Assembly: GCA_029204225.1 (NCBI GenBank) | Contig: CM055099.1 | Span: 68,193,084 to 68,257,083, forward strand | DNA length: 64,000 nucleotides | Direction of reading: 5' to 3' | From: Diphasiastrum complanatum | Lineage: Eukaryota; Streptophyta; Lycopodiopsida; Lycopodiales; Lycopodiaceae | In this document: positions 24,067 through 35,600 of the stretch, in pieces | Numbering within the stretch: position 1 is the first letter of the stretch | Layout: each line of letters starts with the position of its first letter | Notes under the pieces: generated by a model | Seen by the model: only the letters and a program-made list of their open reading frames with translations | Databases searched by the model: none | What the model was told of the DNA's origin: nothing | Program-made: the position numbers and the translations under genes

Positions 24067-25198
24067 TCATTGTTTCTCTTTGTCTTTAATGATCAGCTTT
24101 GCTGTGTGGTCATGAAGAAATTTTTTTTTATCATATGGATCTAGAAAATCAATCGATCTTCTTTTGCTCAAGTCAATGTATCCAGAGAAAATAGCTAAGG
24201 AGGAAGACCTTTTCAGAACTTCCTCAGCTACATAGCCAAACACTTTTATGGCAATGTCTCTCTTCACAAAAATAATTTTATATGTATTCGGAGGGTATTT
24301 ATGCCCATTCGAGAAATAGGATAACACTTTAATTTCCATTATTATTGTCGCAGCATCTGAAGAAAATTTGCTATGATGAATGCAAATCTCTTTATTTACA
24401 AAGCACTTCAAATAATTGGACAGGGATGAATCCCTTTGTTGTGATCCCTGACCTTCTCTCAAATATCCTTGCCTTGTTGCAAAGGCATCCACCTCAACAG
24501 TAGCTTGTAAATATGAGCAAAGGTCACATGTCTTGTAAAACAAAATGACTATATTTGAATAAAAATCTCATTAAGATAAAACCAAATTTACCTACCAGAT
24601 CACGCTCATCAGCTTCAATAAGTGCAGCAGTATGTAGATCATGACCAGCAACAATGGTCGTCGAAGCACTGGATGGACTAGTTTCCAAAGACTGTGACAC
24701 ATATATGCTCTGGATTTTCAGAAATTCCTCCTCATTGGGCAAATTTGCCTGGTATGCCCTGCTTTCAAACATGATTGACTACAGTGCTTCAGTCCCATCC
24801 ATCCATTCATCTCCGTCTTTGTAATCAATAGAAGCACGTAGATCATCATCACCGTCGAGATTTGTGAAGTCCTCGAATTCTTTGACCACACGTTTAAAAT
24901 CACTCACGATTTTTGTGAATCGTTGGTCGTGGCTTTGCTTTGAAGATGGTTGGGCAAGTACTAGGTCATGGAAATGGATGAATCGTAGATTATCCATGAT
25001 CAACATAGACTGATTCAGACTTTCATAATACTCCTTATACAACACTGGAAAATATGATTTATGTTCTGATCCAAACCTCTCAATATCAAAAGACATATTG
25101 AAATACGTCTTATAGTGACCTATGTAGTTACCAACACCGGATTCAACGAGGAAGGCGTGCAAAGCAGAATCAAAAGTATTAGAGGATGACGCGGCCAT
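24067..25198 (-). pseudogene. Two-exon gene B of unknown function
   Basis: It starts with ATG at 25198 (MAASSSNTF). Exon 1 is 25198-24596, the intron 24595-24532 (GTAGGT to CAAG), and exon 2 is 24531-24067, with the reading frame maintained across the splice. A single TAG at 24779-24781 interrupts exon 1; the frame is otherwise open. The product would be about 350 residues: a helical N-terminus, an acidic DLDGDDD segment, TCDLCSYLQ (Cys-x2-Cys) right at the splice, and a mixed C-terminus ending in KDKEKQ. I do not recognise a family. It is divergent from gene C across the G-box/hairpin region, only 27 bases from the nearest hairpin module. Confidence 0.6.
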
Positions 25199-25224
25199 CT
25201 AGAAAGTATGACCAATATGGTTGA

Positions 25225-25375
25225 GTATCGCTACGACGCGGGGTGGCAGGGAGTTAAAAGACAATCAGGACTTCCTCGCGTGATGGCGATATTGGCGAAT
25301 GACCTGATATCGGAATGATGCGAGGGATCTTAGATCGTCTAGAATCTTTGAAAGATTCTCGCATGGTAGCGATAC
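25225..25375 (-). repeat. Two inverted-repeat modules on the gene B side
   Basis: Modules 25225-25293 and 25306-25375, each about 70 bp, start and end with related arms of the type GATATCGCYAYMACRCGAG in opposite orientation. They are spaced 12 bases apart. The same module occurs twice on the gene C side at 26017-26172. Confidence 0.75.
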
Positions 25376-25539
25376 TGCAAATAAAAAGAACTGTTCACAC
25401 ACTGTGAGATACAGGGAGTGAAAATCCAAAACTTAGCAAAATGTTTTAACTGATCAAACAAAATTTATTTAGCTAAAACCAAGAAAATCCAAGCCGTACA
25501 CTCGTCGATCCAACAACAGATCAGATCTATGGCGCGTAG

Positions 25540-25920
25540 TACAACCGTCCACACGTGTGAGATCACACGTGCTACAATACACGTCAATCTGCCATTCGCC
25601 CATGTGCCCATACGTGCAAGATCACACGTGCCAGAACACATGTCACTAAACCATTGGACCACGTGGACACACGTGCAAGTTTCACACGTGCGGATATAGA
25701 GGTGTAGGTCCCACACGTCAGGTACTGATTGGGCCACGTGACCACATGTGTGAGCCTATACGTGCAAGAACACATGTCACTGATCCATTTGGCCACGTGT
25801 CTCCACGTGGTTTCCCACACGTGTTGATCCAGACGTGCAGTTTCACACGTGCGTATACAGACGTGTAGTTCCACATGTCAGCTATTGACTGGGCCACATG
25901 TCACTGGTATTCACACGTGC
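25540..25920. promoter_or_regulatory. CACGTG (G-box) cluster in the divergent B/C promoter
   Basis: About 16 ACGTG cores, 12 of them the palindrome CACGTG and many within CACACGTG, plus ACATGT variants, lie within about 380 bp. They sit in a degenerate higher-order repeat of roughly 110-130 bp with phrases such as GGGCCACGTG and AACACATGTCACTGAT. CACGTG is the core site of plant bHLH and bZIP factors. ORFs called through this repeat are artefacts of its periodicity. Confidence 0.75.
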
Positions 25921-26016
25921 CAATTTTTCTCCCCTATAAGTCCATTCTCGGGGATTGTACAGGTTTTCGCATAATTTGCTAGCACGTTTGATTGCATCCA
26001 TACGAAATGCATTCGT

Positions 26017-26172
26017 GATATCGCCATCACACGAGCGACCTCCTCTCCATGCCCATTCCTTACACCCTCTCGTGTTGTAGCGATATCAGCTTGACTTCCT
26101 CAATATCGCCATCACGTGAGCCCCTGCCTCTCCCCGCCTGACTCTACCACTCTCTCACGTCGTAGCGATATC
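26017..26172 (+). repeat. Two inverted-repeat modules on the gene C side
   Basis: Modules 26017-26087 and 26103-26172 have arms GATATCGCCATCACACGAG and, at the far end, CTCGTGTTGTAGCGATATC. The latter is the inverse of a near-identical arm. They are spaced 15 bases apart and end about 70 bases before the gene C start codon. Confidence 0.8.
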
Positions 26173-26240
26173 ACGGTTAGAGTTCTCAGTGTCTCTTCTG
26201 TTGTGTCTCTATCCTCGCGTAGTATAGATATTCAGCCTCA

Positions 26241-28069
26241 ATGGCTTGGATGAAACAAACCGCTAGGCTTACCAGTTTCTTTCATCCGTCCCGTCCCCAG
26301 ACATCTAAACCCGTACGTTCGCAAAGATGCGGTAGACCTAGTTGTCCATGGTTGAGGGACATCAGGGCCTTGCAGAGGAGCAGCAAACTTCTGATCCCGA
26401 AAGCAGCCTTCTATTGGGCTATGAGAGAGGTTACACAAGACATGACCACCCATCTGCCCTATGCAGTGAGGTGGAATATCACTGCATTGGAGGCCCTCCA
26501 TACTGCATACGAGGATTTCTAGACAAAATTGTTTGAGGATTTGATGATGTGCTCCATTCATGGCAAGAGGGTGACACTGATGCCCAAGGACATGCTTCTT
26601 GTCATGAGGCTTTGAAACACCTATGACAGCATTTTTAAGTCAGGATTCACACAGAGGCAAGTTCCTCTTGAAAAAGGGCCTGTCCCACCCCGCAAAAAGA
26701 GAAAGCAAGCACAGCCCAAGCGTTCGCAACCCAAGCCCAGGTCTCCCAGCTCTTCACCCTCACCTCCTCCCATTAGAAAAGATCTGGCTAGTACATCCGC
26801 AATTCCACTAGTTGAGAGTCCTCCCGTAACCCCTGATCTTCAATAACACGATTCTCCTTCTATACATGAGGATGACCTAAATACAGTGGTAGACATGATT
26901 GTTTCTGATGTTGATGCAACTGATAAAGAGTTGCATATCAGACTTCCGAATGAACCTAAAGACACATTTTTTTATTCTGAGAGGTACATTGATTTTGACC
27001 TGTATATAGCCAAGAAAATAGATGATCTCGGAGGGGAGTTTATGTTCTGTATAGACGATATTAATTTTGCAATGCATATCAAAGACCCGCATTGTAGGGA
27101 GCTAAAAGAAAAGACCTCATATATCTCAGACACAGTAGTTGAATCTGCTTGTGCATACTATCTACATAAATATACATATACAGTCACGAAGGAGATTTTT
27201 GTTGTATCTCCATTTTTTGGGCATCTGTTGAATAAAGAGAGGAAAGCCAGAAGGCTCTTCAGGCACACCAGCAAAGAGGCATCAATGTTCATTATCCCAT
27301 ACTGTTCAAAGTAAGATAGTTTCTTCTTGTAATATCTGTTTTCTGTAAGATTTTTCTTTTGGAAACTCTTATAGATTCTAGTAATTCATTGCTTGTCTCT
27401 TTCTGGCAGCAAACATTGGAGTGTGCACATCATATCCATGAAAGTGGATTCGACTGGAAGCTGCACACTTGTGTGCATGACAATGAATTCTTTGCATGCC
27501 ACCCATTCCATGATTAAATCCATGTACAAAAGGATGGTGGGGCTATTGCCCAGGCCGGATGGGTTGGTTGTAAATACCAACATAGAGGTTGTTGATGCAA
27601 AGGTAAAAGGAATCTTTTTACGTATTTTATTTGCATGATGGCATGTAGTTTAGAAATATATTGAATTATACTTTAACAACTTTTCGTTGTGATTTTTTTT
27701 TATGCTTTTAGCTGCGGATGGTAAATCGTTCTTGGATTGGTATATGGTGCAACCTCCAGATGCTAGTATCCGTGAGGTATTTTTTTCAATGTTCCAGTAT
27801 TCTGATGATATATTGTTAACTTTGTGAATTTATATATTTTAAAACATTGGCTAATACATACATACACTCGATATTTTTTTTTGCAGTTCCAATATCCTGA
27901 GGTATCAACAAATGCGATTCATCAGTATCGGCATGAAATGCTGGAAATTTTACTATCATGTGCAAGGCTCTACAAGCATGAAGGTGCCTCGGATGAACCT
28001 GCCAGAGGATCCGTGGATGAGGTTACAGTGCTCGAGGATATGCCTCAGGCACCTTTGATTGAAATGTAA
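26241..28069 (+). pseudogene. Gene C: CENH3-like histone fold joined to a C48 (Ulp1-like) cysteine protease, broken
   Basis: Exons: 26241-27310, 27410-27602, 27712-27776 and 27887-28069. Exon 1 is one frame with three stops: TAG 26520, TGA 26613, TAA 26844. Codons 1-124 are an H3 fold: KQTAR at 5-9, LRDIR at 38-42, LLIP at 50-53, REVTQD, RW at 77-78, AYEDF, and LFED...CSIHGKRVTLMPKD at 97-117. LLIP, a loop 1 longer than in H3, and RW followed by ALxAL resemble CENH3. A Pro/basic linker with PPRKKRK follows. The protease has PYCSN then HW (catalytic His codon 27414), MNS (Asn 27486, where Ulp1 has Asp) and CGW (Cys 27713) in exon 3. Exon 3 has lost the Gln-containing stretch and about 16-18 bases, and is out of phase. 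Whether histone fold and protease were one protein or two is unproven. Confidence 0.75.
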
Positions 28070-28557
28070 ATATAGTTCTGACAGACACATAGAAATATAT
28101 CATCACATGATGATCCATAGATTAATAGATAGGCAAATAGAAAGTGGGCTATTACTGAATGCCACAAATATATTATAACGATTTCAAAAGCAATGTACAT
28201 TTTTCAAAATACTAAATACAAATTGCTTGATGAAATCTTGAAGTCATTTGAGACTTCTTTGTATTCTTTTTTTTTTTTTGAAAAACTACATTGATGTTGC
28301 TCGTCTATCATCCCAATGTTTATGTGGTTTCAACAATTTCTATGCTTCTATTTAAGTCCTTGCACTCTATGCGACTTTCTTGTCTTGGCCTTACCTGTAC
28401 ATCAAAGAAACTTGTTAAACAATATCAACATTGAGATTATGTCAAATGAAATATTGCAATACCGAAAACACTAAAACATGTTCAAATAAAATTATTGAAA
28501 GTCATTTCAAATGTGTACTGGAATAAATACACATACACCTACCAATCTCTCGTTGAC
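28070..28557. other. Convergent intergenic spacer between genes C and D
   Basis: AT-rich, with homopolymer T runs. It holds the 3' ends of two converging genes. No ORF and no recognisable site. Confidence 0.5.
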
Positions 28558-29717
28558 TCAAAAACAGAAGTGTTTAGGAATATCATATTGCAGCAATGTA
28601 AGCTCTGATCGAATGTGATCGAGTGTCCAATCTTCTTCCACCTCAATTGTTGTAAGAGTAGAATTATTTTTCCTCACTTGAATTTCTATTTGATCTTGAT
28701 GATTCACTGTAAAATCCTGATCCAATGCTTCCATCCGTTGCCAACTTTGGACCATCTTCTATAATAAAATGTTAAAGAAAGCACTTGTTTTTCTATAAGA
28801 TATCTAAATTTCATTGACGATCTATTAACTATGCACTCGATATTGCCATTCCTCTTTTTATCCCAATGATCATCAAGGAGGCTTGATAACATATTGTCTG
28901 TTAAATCACTACAAATAAACATTGTCACTGTTTTACGAATATTACATTCAACAAAAATTGCAATAGGCAAAAACCAGTGCAATCTATTATTTTTTGAACC
29001 TGTGCTATATTTCATACAGTTTTGAATGTCCATAAGAAACCTTGATCGGAAGCTCTCTGCTATGGGGGAATATGGAGGAATCCATTCTTCGCTTGAGAAA
29101 GAGGGTAATGATATCGTCTCTAATTTTCCTCCTAAACTGGATGGTGTGTAAAATGAATCATAGAAGAAAATACAAGAATCCAAAAGTGATCTCGTGGAGT
29201 GGTTCTTGTATTGCAGAAGATCAATATCAGAATGAATAATGTCCATGATGTCGACAAGGGATTGTATAGGTTGCCATTCGATTATGTTTGATGGATACAA
29301 ATCTGCACAAATCCATAAAACTATATGTCATTCAAATACTCAGATACACGTCTAAATGATTAATGCAAAGCTCAAAGCAAAAAATTCTCCAAAACTTACA
29401 ATTGTATTTGAGTCTGTCATTTGAACTTATGCCTTCCACTCTAATTTCCTTATGCATGTAGACATGTTAAATCAAGACCTCTGAAATGGATCGACCACCG
29501 GGTGAAACTTTGAAGTCTAAAATTCTACCTTTCCAAAAATTCCTATAACCATATTTGATTTTCTCTTTTTACCAAAAACACCTCTTGAGGAGGGATGCAT
29601 GAGAACCCAATGAAATTTTCTATAGATACGTGGTATCCAAGAGCCATCAGAGTCTTTTTCATTACAAACAGAAACTGATACAATATTGCTTCGTGGTCTA
29701 CGGCTTTCGGAAGCCAT
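28558..29717 (-). pseudogene. Broken gene D of unknown function, possible beta-grasp C-terminus
   Basis: It starts with ATG at 29717 (MASESRRPRS). Exon 1 is 29717-29400, the intron about 29399-29303 (GTAAGT to GTGCAG), and exon 2 is 29302-28558. Exon 1 has a one-base frame change near 29530 and a TAA near 29468; exon 2 has a frame change near 28757. The N-terminal part contains FHWVLMHPSSRG and FKVSPGGRS; the middle is a mixed alpha/beta segment with WFLPIAIF. The last about 45 residues (IEIQVRKNN, IEVEEDWTLDHIRSEL, YDIP) look like a ubiquitin-like beta-grasp, which is a structural guess. No family is recognised. It is convergent with gene C. Confidence 0.5.
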
Positions 29718-29844
29718 TGCAAAGCTAAAAGAAGATGAACAACAGAGTCTGAAACAAAATATAGTTAAATCAGTATGAAAATAAATTATCAAATTTGTAA
29801 TAAATGTTGGTGGTCTTTCGTAAATCATATATGTTAGTCTAACT

Positions 29845-30137
29845 ATGGTTAGATCAAAATAGATTTACTTTAACCACAAGTTTAGGTCCCAAGCACTTCG
29901 AAAACTCACGAGCAGCAATTACGGTCCAATCACAAGTCAGGACCCTACCCGACGGGAGTTTTGAATTGTATAGAAATATGACCGGAAAGTTCCAAAAAAG
30001 AAATCGACCGGCAACAACGTTACGGTCTTTCACAGGTGTAAATATATAACTGGGCCAATGTACGTCGAATAGTTGAAAAGTCAAAAACAGCATCTTGACA
30101 AAAGACCCTTTTGGTGCTCAAAACTCCTATAATGAAT
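29845..30137 (-). repeat. Possible right terminal inverted repeat
   Basis: Its reverse complement shows collinear blocks with 20594-20815, beginning TTCATTATAGGAGTT. See the candidate element entry for limits. Confidence 0.35.
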
Positions 30138-31906
30138 CTTGCAAATCTTATCTATGAATCATTATTTTTAGTCCGATCTTTCCATTTGAATAAGTACTCA
30201 AAGATGCAACAATATTTCAATTGCTTGCTCCTACTCTTGAATACTAACTCAAATTCCAAAAGATACACTGAACTATAAATCCTCCAAATGGGTTGATCTA
30301 CTCCAAAACAAAGTTCATCACCTTCATGTAATCCTAATTACATGAACCACTAGGTGAATTAACCTCTTTATTTCAGAGATCAAATCCAAAATTTAAAGAA
30401 ATTCCATTTCAATTTATTGTAGAAAATAATGCTTCTTGGTACAAATATTTTTTGAATATTCAAATATTCTAAAATACCACAATTCAGTCATCTAAGGAGA
30501 TCCATCAAGTCTCAGACAATCATAACTCAAACCAGAGTATTGCAGTTACTCTAATGAGTTAACAGCCCCATTTCTAGCATCATATGCAAGAAATCAGCAT
30601 CTATCCGTATCTTAATAGATTTATATGTCTCCTACAAAACTGGAGATTTAGACTGAACTTTGTACACAAGCACTTATAGACTACATTGTCAATCTGTAAA
30701 GAAAGCAATTCCTCATAAGTGAACAATTACTTAATGGAAAGGCCTGTGAGATTCATACAATCTCAAGTATGCATTGGAGTAAAGGAATTTAGAGTTCAAA
30801 TAACAGATCTAAATCCTTGACTCACCCATTTGATCAAGAATTACTCATTATCTTAAGAATCTTCACATTTTCTTATAATCTTCAAATGACCTTTAAGTAT
30901 CAATTTATGATCCGTCAATCATAAACATTTAGAATCTTATGATTCATCAATCATAATTCTCATGATTCTAATACCATACTTAATCACTAAAAGATATTGG
31001 AGTATATGTACAACATACAACTCAGGAAATATAAGAATCATTCTGAAATCTTTCCCACAAGGAAAAATACTGGATCTCAAGAATATTCTTCCAATCCGAT
31101 TCTCTACCAGATTATGAGTTCCAAATTCAACAATCAGCCAAGTAAATAAAGACTATTATAACATTCATCTCTAACAATATAAACTTTATACAATCTCCTA
31201 GAACAACGTCTAGAGATTACAAAGTTCTGCTGAATTCCCAAAATTCAGTTTAACATTCTTGGAACCATTAGGATCCGGTATCCAATTGAGCTTACTGGGA
31301 TACTATCACTAATGAATAACGTCTATTTCTCAACTGAGAAATACTTATCTAAGAAATAAGTATCCTATGCACACAATTTAATGAATCTGAATGACTCATA
31401 AATTATGTGTCTTATAATCAATACACACAAAACCAACAGTTTCGGTGAATGCTCTTTACACTGTCCGTTTTACCAATTAACTTCCACATGAGTAAATCAA
31501 CTACTCAAGTAAATTGCTCATGATTTAGAAATCTTAAATGTCTAGATGAAAAATTCAATTATACTAGTATAACACCACATTTAGATCCATATCCAAATCA
31601 CTTTTAAGCTAACCAATAGATCTATGAGAACAGATCTGTTAACTCTGCCAGTAATTGTCAAACACAATACTTGATTATATGTCTATGTTAATCACCTACT
31701 CTTAGCATGAATTCATATTACTTAAACAGTCTTTCAGAACCTAGTTCTACACTGGAAGGCATTATACGAATCTCAATCCAATTGTCTTGTATTTAAGAAA
31801 TTTCTAAAAAGTAGAGGTTTTAAAATAAAAGAGAAATAGTTCTTACGGGTTTCTGATTTGGAATTTATGAGATACCATTGAGGGATCCGGATCTATATCT
31901 CATAAC
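30138..31906. other. AT-rich non-coding DNA, probably an old retroelement relic
   Basis: No ORF of 60 codons or motif is visible. It continues at 38055 on the far side of Copia-2, where gypsy RT fragments appear, so this stretch may be the 3' part or LTR of that gypsy element. That link is inference. Confidence 0.4.
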
Positions 31907-32588
31907 TGTAAAAATTACAGCAAATAAGGATCCTAAAACACTTGAAATGATGAGGGAAACAATAGATTATGATTTCATAAGATTAGCACAAGTTGAACCA
32001 TCAAAATCCATCAAAAATCTATGCTTGAACCTCACTAAATGGCCCAAATCCTTGAAGAAGGCTTCACACGTGTGAAAGTACGGCCTCCCACAGTCTGAGT
32101 ACTGTACACCAGACCTACATTCAATCCTATAATCATTAGTAATCACAAGTACTCAAACAATTATGAACATAGAGAGCAATTGCACCATTATGAGAGAAAA
32201 ATCATGAAATTGCTTGATTGATTTTGGTGAGATATCATCACCTATATATACATGATCCATCACGGTTTTGGGCAGGTATGAGTAGCCCTAAACCTATCCC
32301 TAATGCTAATTTTGGTGGATCTTTCATCCCTACCAAGTTAGGGTTGGAATCTTGGAGATCCCTCAACAATGCAAAAATTACCAAAAATAGCTCCTATTTT
32401 TTCTCCCTTGTATCTAAGCATAATTTGGACTCATTCCAAAGGTTCTAACACTTAGGTCTACTTGAGAACATCCTTATGAATGGAATCCTATGCTATTTGG
32501 CACGTGTGACAAGCCACATCATGACCATCTAACTATTTACAAGTCATATGACCAAAACTAGTCAAGCTAGAATTGTGAATTTTTAACA
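31907..32588 (-). repeat. Copia-2 3' LTR (682 bp)
   Basis: In plus orientation it begins TGTAAAAATTAC and ends TTTTTAACA. I see no difference from 37373-38054. The TATA box is at 32243-32250 and the TTCACACGTGTGAA palindrome at 32063-32076. Confidence 0.96.
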
Positions 32589-32601
32589 CTCCTCCTCACT
32601 A
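32589..32601 (-). other. Polypurine tract of Copia-2
   Basis: CTCCTCCTCACTA on the plus strand is the purine tract on the element strand, next to the 3' LTR. Confidence 0.85.
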
Positions 32602-32602
32602 T

Positions 32603-35600
32603 CTAGCTTGGTTCAATCATTGCTTTACTAATCACTCCAAGTGATGATCTGAACTTCATAAAAGGTGTCTTTTGAAGTGGTTTAGTAAGTAGATCAGCTA
32701 CACATTCATTGCTTGGAACATGCTCCAAAGCAATCTCCTTGGCTTGCACCATTTAGTGATGGCATATCTCAATGTGCTTAGATCTTGCATGGAAGATTGG
32801 GTTAGATGCAAGGTGTTGGGCTGATATATTGTCATTGTAGATGATTGGTGCCTCCTCTGAATCCATGATCTTTAGTTCCACCAATAATCTCTTGATCCAA
32901 AGTACCTCCTTTGTAGTGGTTGTCAAAGCTTTGTACTCGGCCTCGGTTGAAGATAGAGATATAGTTTCTTGCTTTTTTGAAAGCCATGAAACCACACCTT
33001 CTCCTATGAAAATTGAATAGGCACTTGTTGATTTCCTATCCCTCTTGTCCCCTGCAAAATTTGAATCACTAAATGCATGAAGGTTAATCACATCTCCTCT
33101 ATATAGAATCCCAAAATCCAATGTATCCGAGATGTATCTTAGAATCCTCTTAGCCTTTTTCCAATGGATATTCAATGGCTTTTGCATGGATTGGCTCAAC
33201 CTACATACACTAAAGCTAAGATCTGGTCTAGTTATAGTGATCCACATTAAGGAACCTATAAGTTGCCTAAACAAAGTGATGTCCATGAAGGATCTTTCAT
33301 CATCTTCATTTGGCACTTTTACATCTTGCTCCATTGGTGTGTCAACACTTTTGCATAGTTCCATCTTAAATTCTTCAAAAGACTTTGAGCATAGTTTACT
33401 TGACTTATAAAGATAAAATCAGACCCTCTAAGTACTTCTATGCCTAAGATGAAGTGAAGACACCCTAGATCTACCATCTTGAACTCTAAGGATAGATCTA
33501 TCTTGACTTTTTCAATACCATCAACACTATTTCCACTAATGATGATGTCATCTACATAAATGAGTAAAAGTACAATACCAACATCATCAAACTTAATGTA
33601 AAGAGTGGGATCATATTCACTTTGAACAAAAGAAAGTGAAATAAGATAGCAATGTAGTCTTGAATTCCAAGATCTCGAGGCTTGCTTCAAGCCATAGATG
33701 CTTCTTTGGAGATGGCATACTTTGTTCTCCATTCCATGCTTGATGAACCCTTGTGGCTGCTCCATATAGATATCCTCTTCCAAAAAACCATTCAAGAAAG
33801 CATTAGAGACATCCATTTGACATAGAATCCATCCAAAATGTGATGCAAGTGCAATGATTAGTCTTATTGTGACCATCTTGGCCACGGGTGCAAAAGTTTC
33901 CTCATAGTCTATCCCTCTCTCTTGAGCATAACCTTTTGCAACTAATCTTGTTTTATGTTTGTTAACACTCCCATTTGCATTCAACTTAAGCTTGAAGACC
34001 CACTTGCATCCTATTACATTCCTTTGAGGTCTCTCAACAAGCAACCAAGTTTCATTCTCAATCAAGGCATCATACTCATCCAACATAGCTTTATACCATT
34101 CTTTGGAGTTCAATGCATCTTCAACATTAGACGGTTCTTCAAAACTAGATAAAGCATAAGAAGTGGATGAGATACCCTCAACTTGCTGTCCTTTGCCTTG
34201 ATATGTGAGCCTTGATGGCTCCACTTTTGCCCTTGAAGATCTCCTTGGTGTGATAGGTGGGTTTGGTGCTTGCTCCTCCATGAGCTCCTCCTCAAAACCA
34301 AGATCTTGCTCCTCGGCCATCTTCTTCTTGATTGTTGGAGCACTTGAGCCTTCTTCAAGCATATGCATATGATGTTCATCAAAGATGACATCCCTTGAAA
34401 CAACAAATTTGTTCAAGGATGGGAGATAGACTTTGTAGCCCTTGCTTGAGCTTGCATATCCAAGCATGATCCCTCTTGTGGAAGATGGATCCTCCTTGGC
34501 TCTTGTTTCCAATGGCACATGCACATAACATATACACCCAAAAACTTTCAAGTGATTAAGATTGGGTTTCTTTCCATACAACATCTCATAAGGAATTTTG
34601 CCTTCAATTGCTTTGCAAGACACCCTATTCATCAAGTAGTTTGCACATACAAGAGACTCACCCCAAAAGGATTTGGGCAAACAAGCATCTAATCTTAAAG
34701 CCTTAGAACATTCACATAATGTTCTATTCCTTCTTTCAGCAACTCCATTTTGTTGAGGAGTGTAAGGACAAGAAGTCTCTTTCTTGATCCCTTCCTCCTC
34801 ACAAAAGGCCTTGAACTCATTGGAGATGAATTCTCCACCATTGTCACTTCTAAGAATCTTGATGCTATGATTATGATGCTTTTCCACAAACAACTTGAAC
34901 TTTACAAAAGTATAAAATACTTGAGACTTGAAAGAAAGTAAGAACACCCAACAATATCTTGAGTAGTCATCAATGAAGGTTAAAAACATGGATGAACCTC
35001 CATTAGATTTGGTGCTAGCAATGTGCACATCCGAGTGTATGAGTTCAAGAGGATGAGATGACTTTGTGATGGAGTTAGGAAACACCTTCTTATGTGCCTT
35101 GGATAAGGCACAAGCTTCACAAACCTTGTCTTCCTTCCCAATAGACCTTGGTAGGCCTAAAGCATACTCCTCCTTGATCATAGCCTCCATGGAACCCGAG
35201 TTGACATGTCCAAGTCTTTTGTGCCATAAAGTAAAGGTAGATATCTTGCTCTTCTCGGCCAACATGACAACATTAGTATCCACAAATGCATCTAGCTTAT
35301 AAAGTTTGCCAAGTCTAGTGCCCTTAGCCACTATCTTACCCTTCTTCTTGATAAAACATTCATTTGAAGCAAAGTCAACATTGAAACCATTGTCTACCAT
35401 TTGGCCAACACTTAGTAGATTCTTTGTTATTGTAGGAATGTAGAAAACACCTTCTATGTTGATCTTTTTGGAAGATCCTAAGCAAAGGGGAATGCTACCA
35501 GCTCCTTCAATCTTACAAGCTTCATCATTTGCTATATAGATAGACTTTATAGGTCCATCATAAGATAAGAGAGAAGAGAAAAACTCCCTTTTACTAGTCA

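Larger units (their letters stand above)
20594..30137. mobile_element. Candidate large four-gene mobile element, dead
   Basis: Four intron-bearing, mutated genes lie here as plus (21286-23993), minus (24067-25198), plus (26241-28069) and minus (28558-29717), with short gaps except for the structured 1-kb divergent promoter. The ends show by-eye similarity in inverted orientation: TTCATTAYAGGAGTT at 20594 and, reversed, at 30137. Collinear blocks follow (CCAAAAGGG; AAAACTCCG-like; GACTTG; GGGWCC then TCTATTTT). No convincing target duplication was found. A cysteine protease gene and a gene with Cys-x2-Cys and Trp/His motifs fit mobile-element cargo. The single-element idea is inference; the genes themselves are read directly. 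Confidence 0.4.

Noticed and set aside
25465-25874. Two overlapping minus-strand ORFs
   Set aside because: They are translations of the CACGTG repeat; the repeated Trp/Thr/Arg phrases reflect the DNA period.
25540-25920. CRISPR-like array
   Set aside because: The repeats are degenerate and palindromic with no fixed spacers, and the DNA is plant nuclear.
28759-28784. A second intron in gene D
   Set aside because: It would be 26 bases, too short for a plant intron. A frame change in a dead gene explains the switch better.
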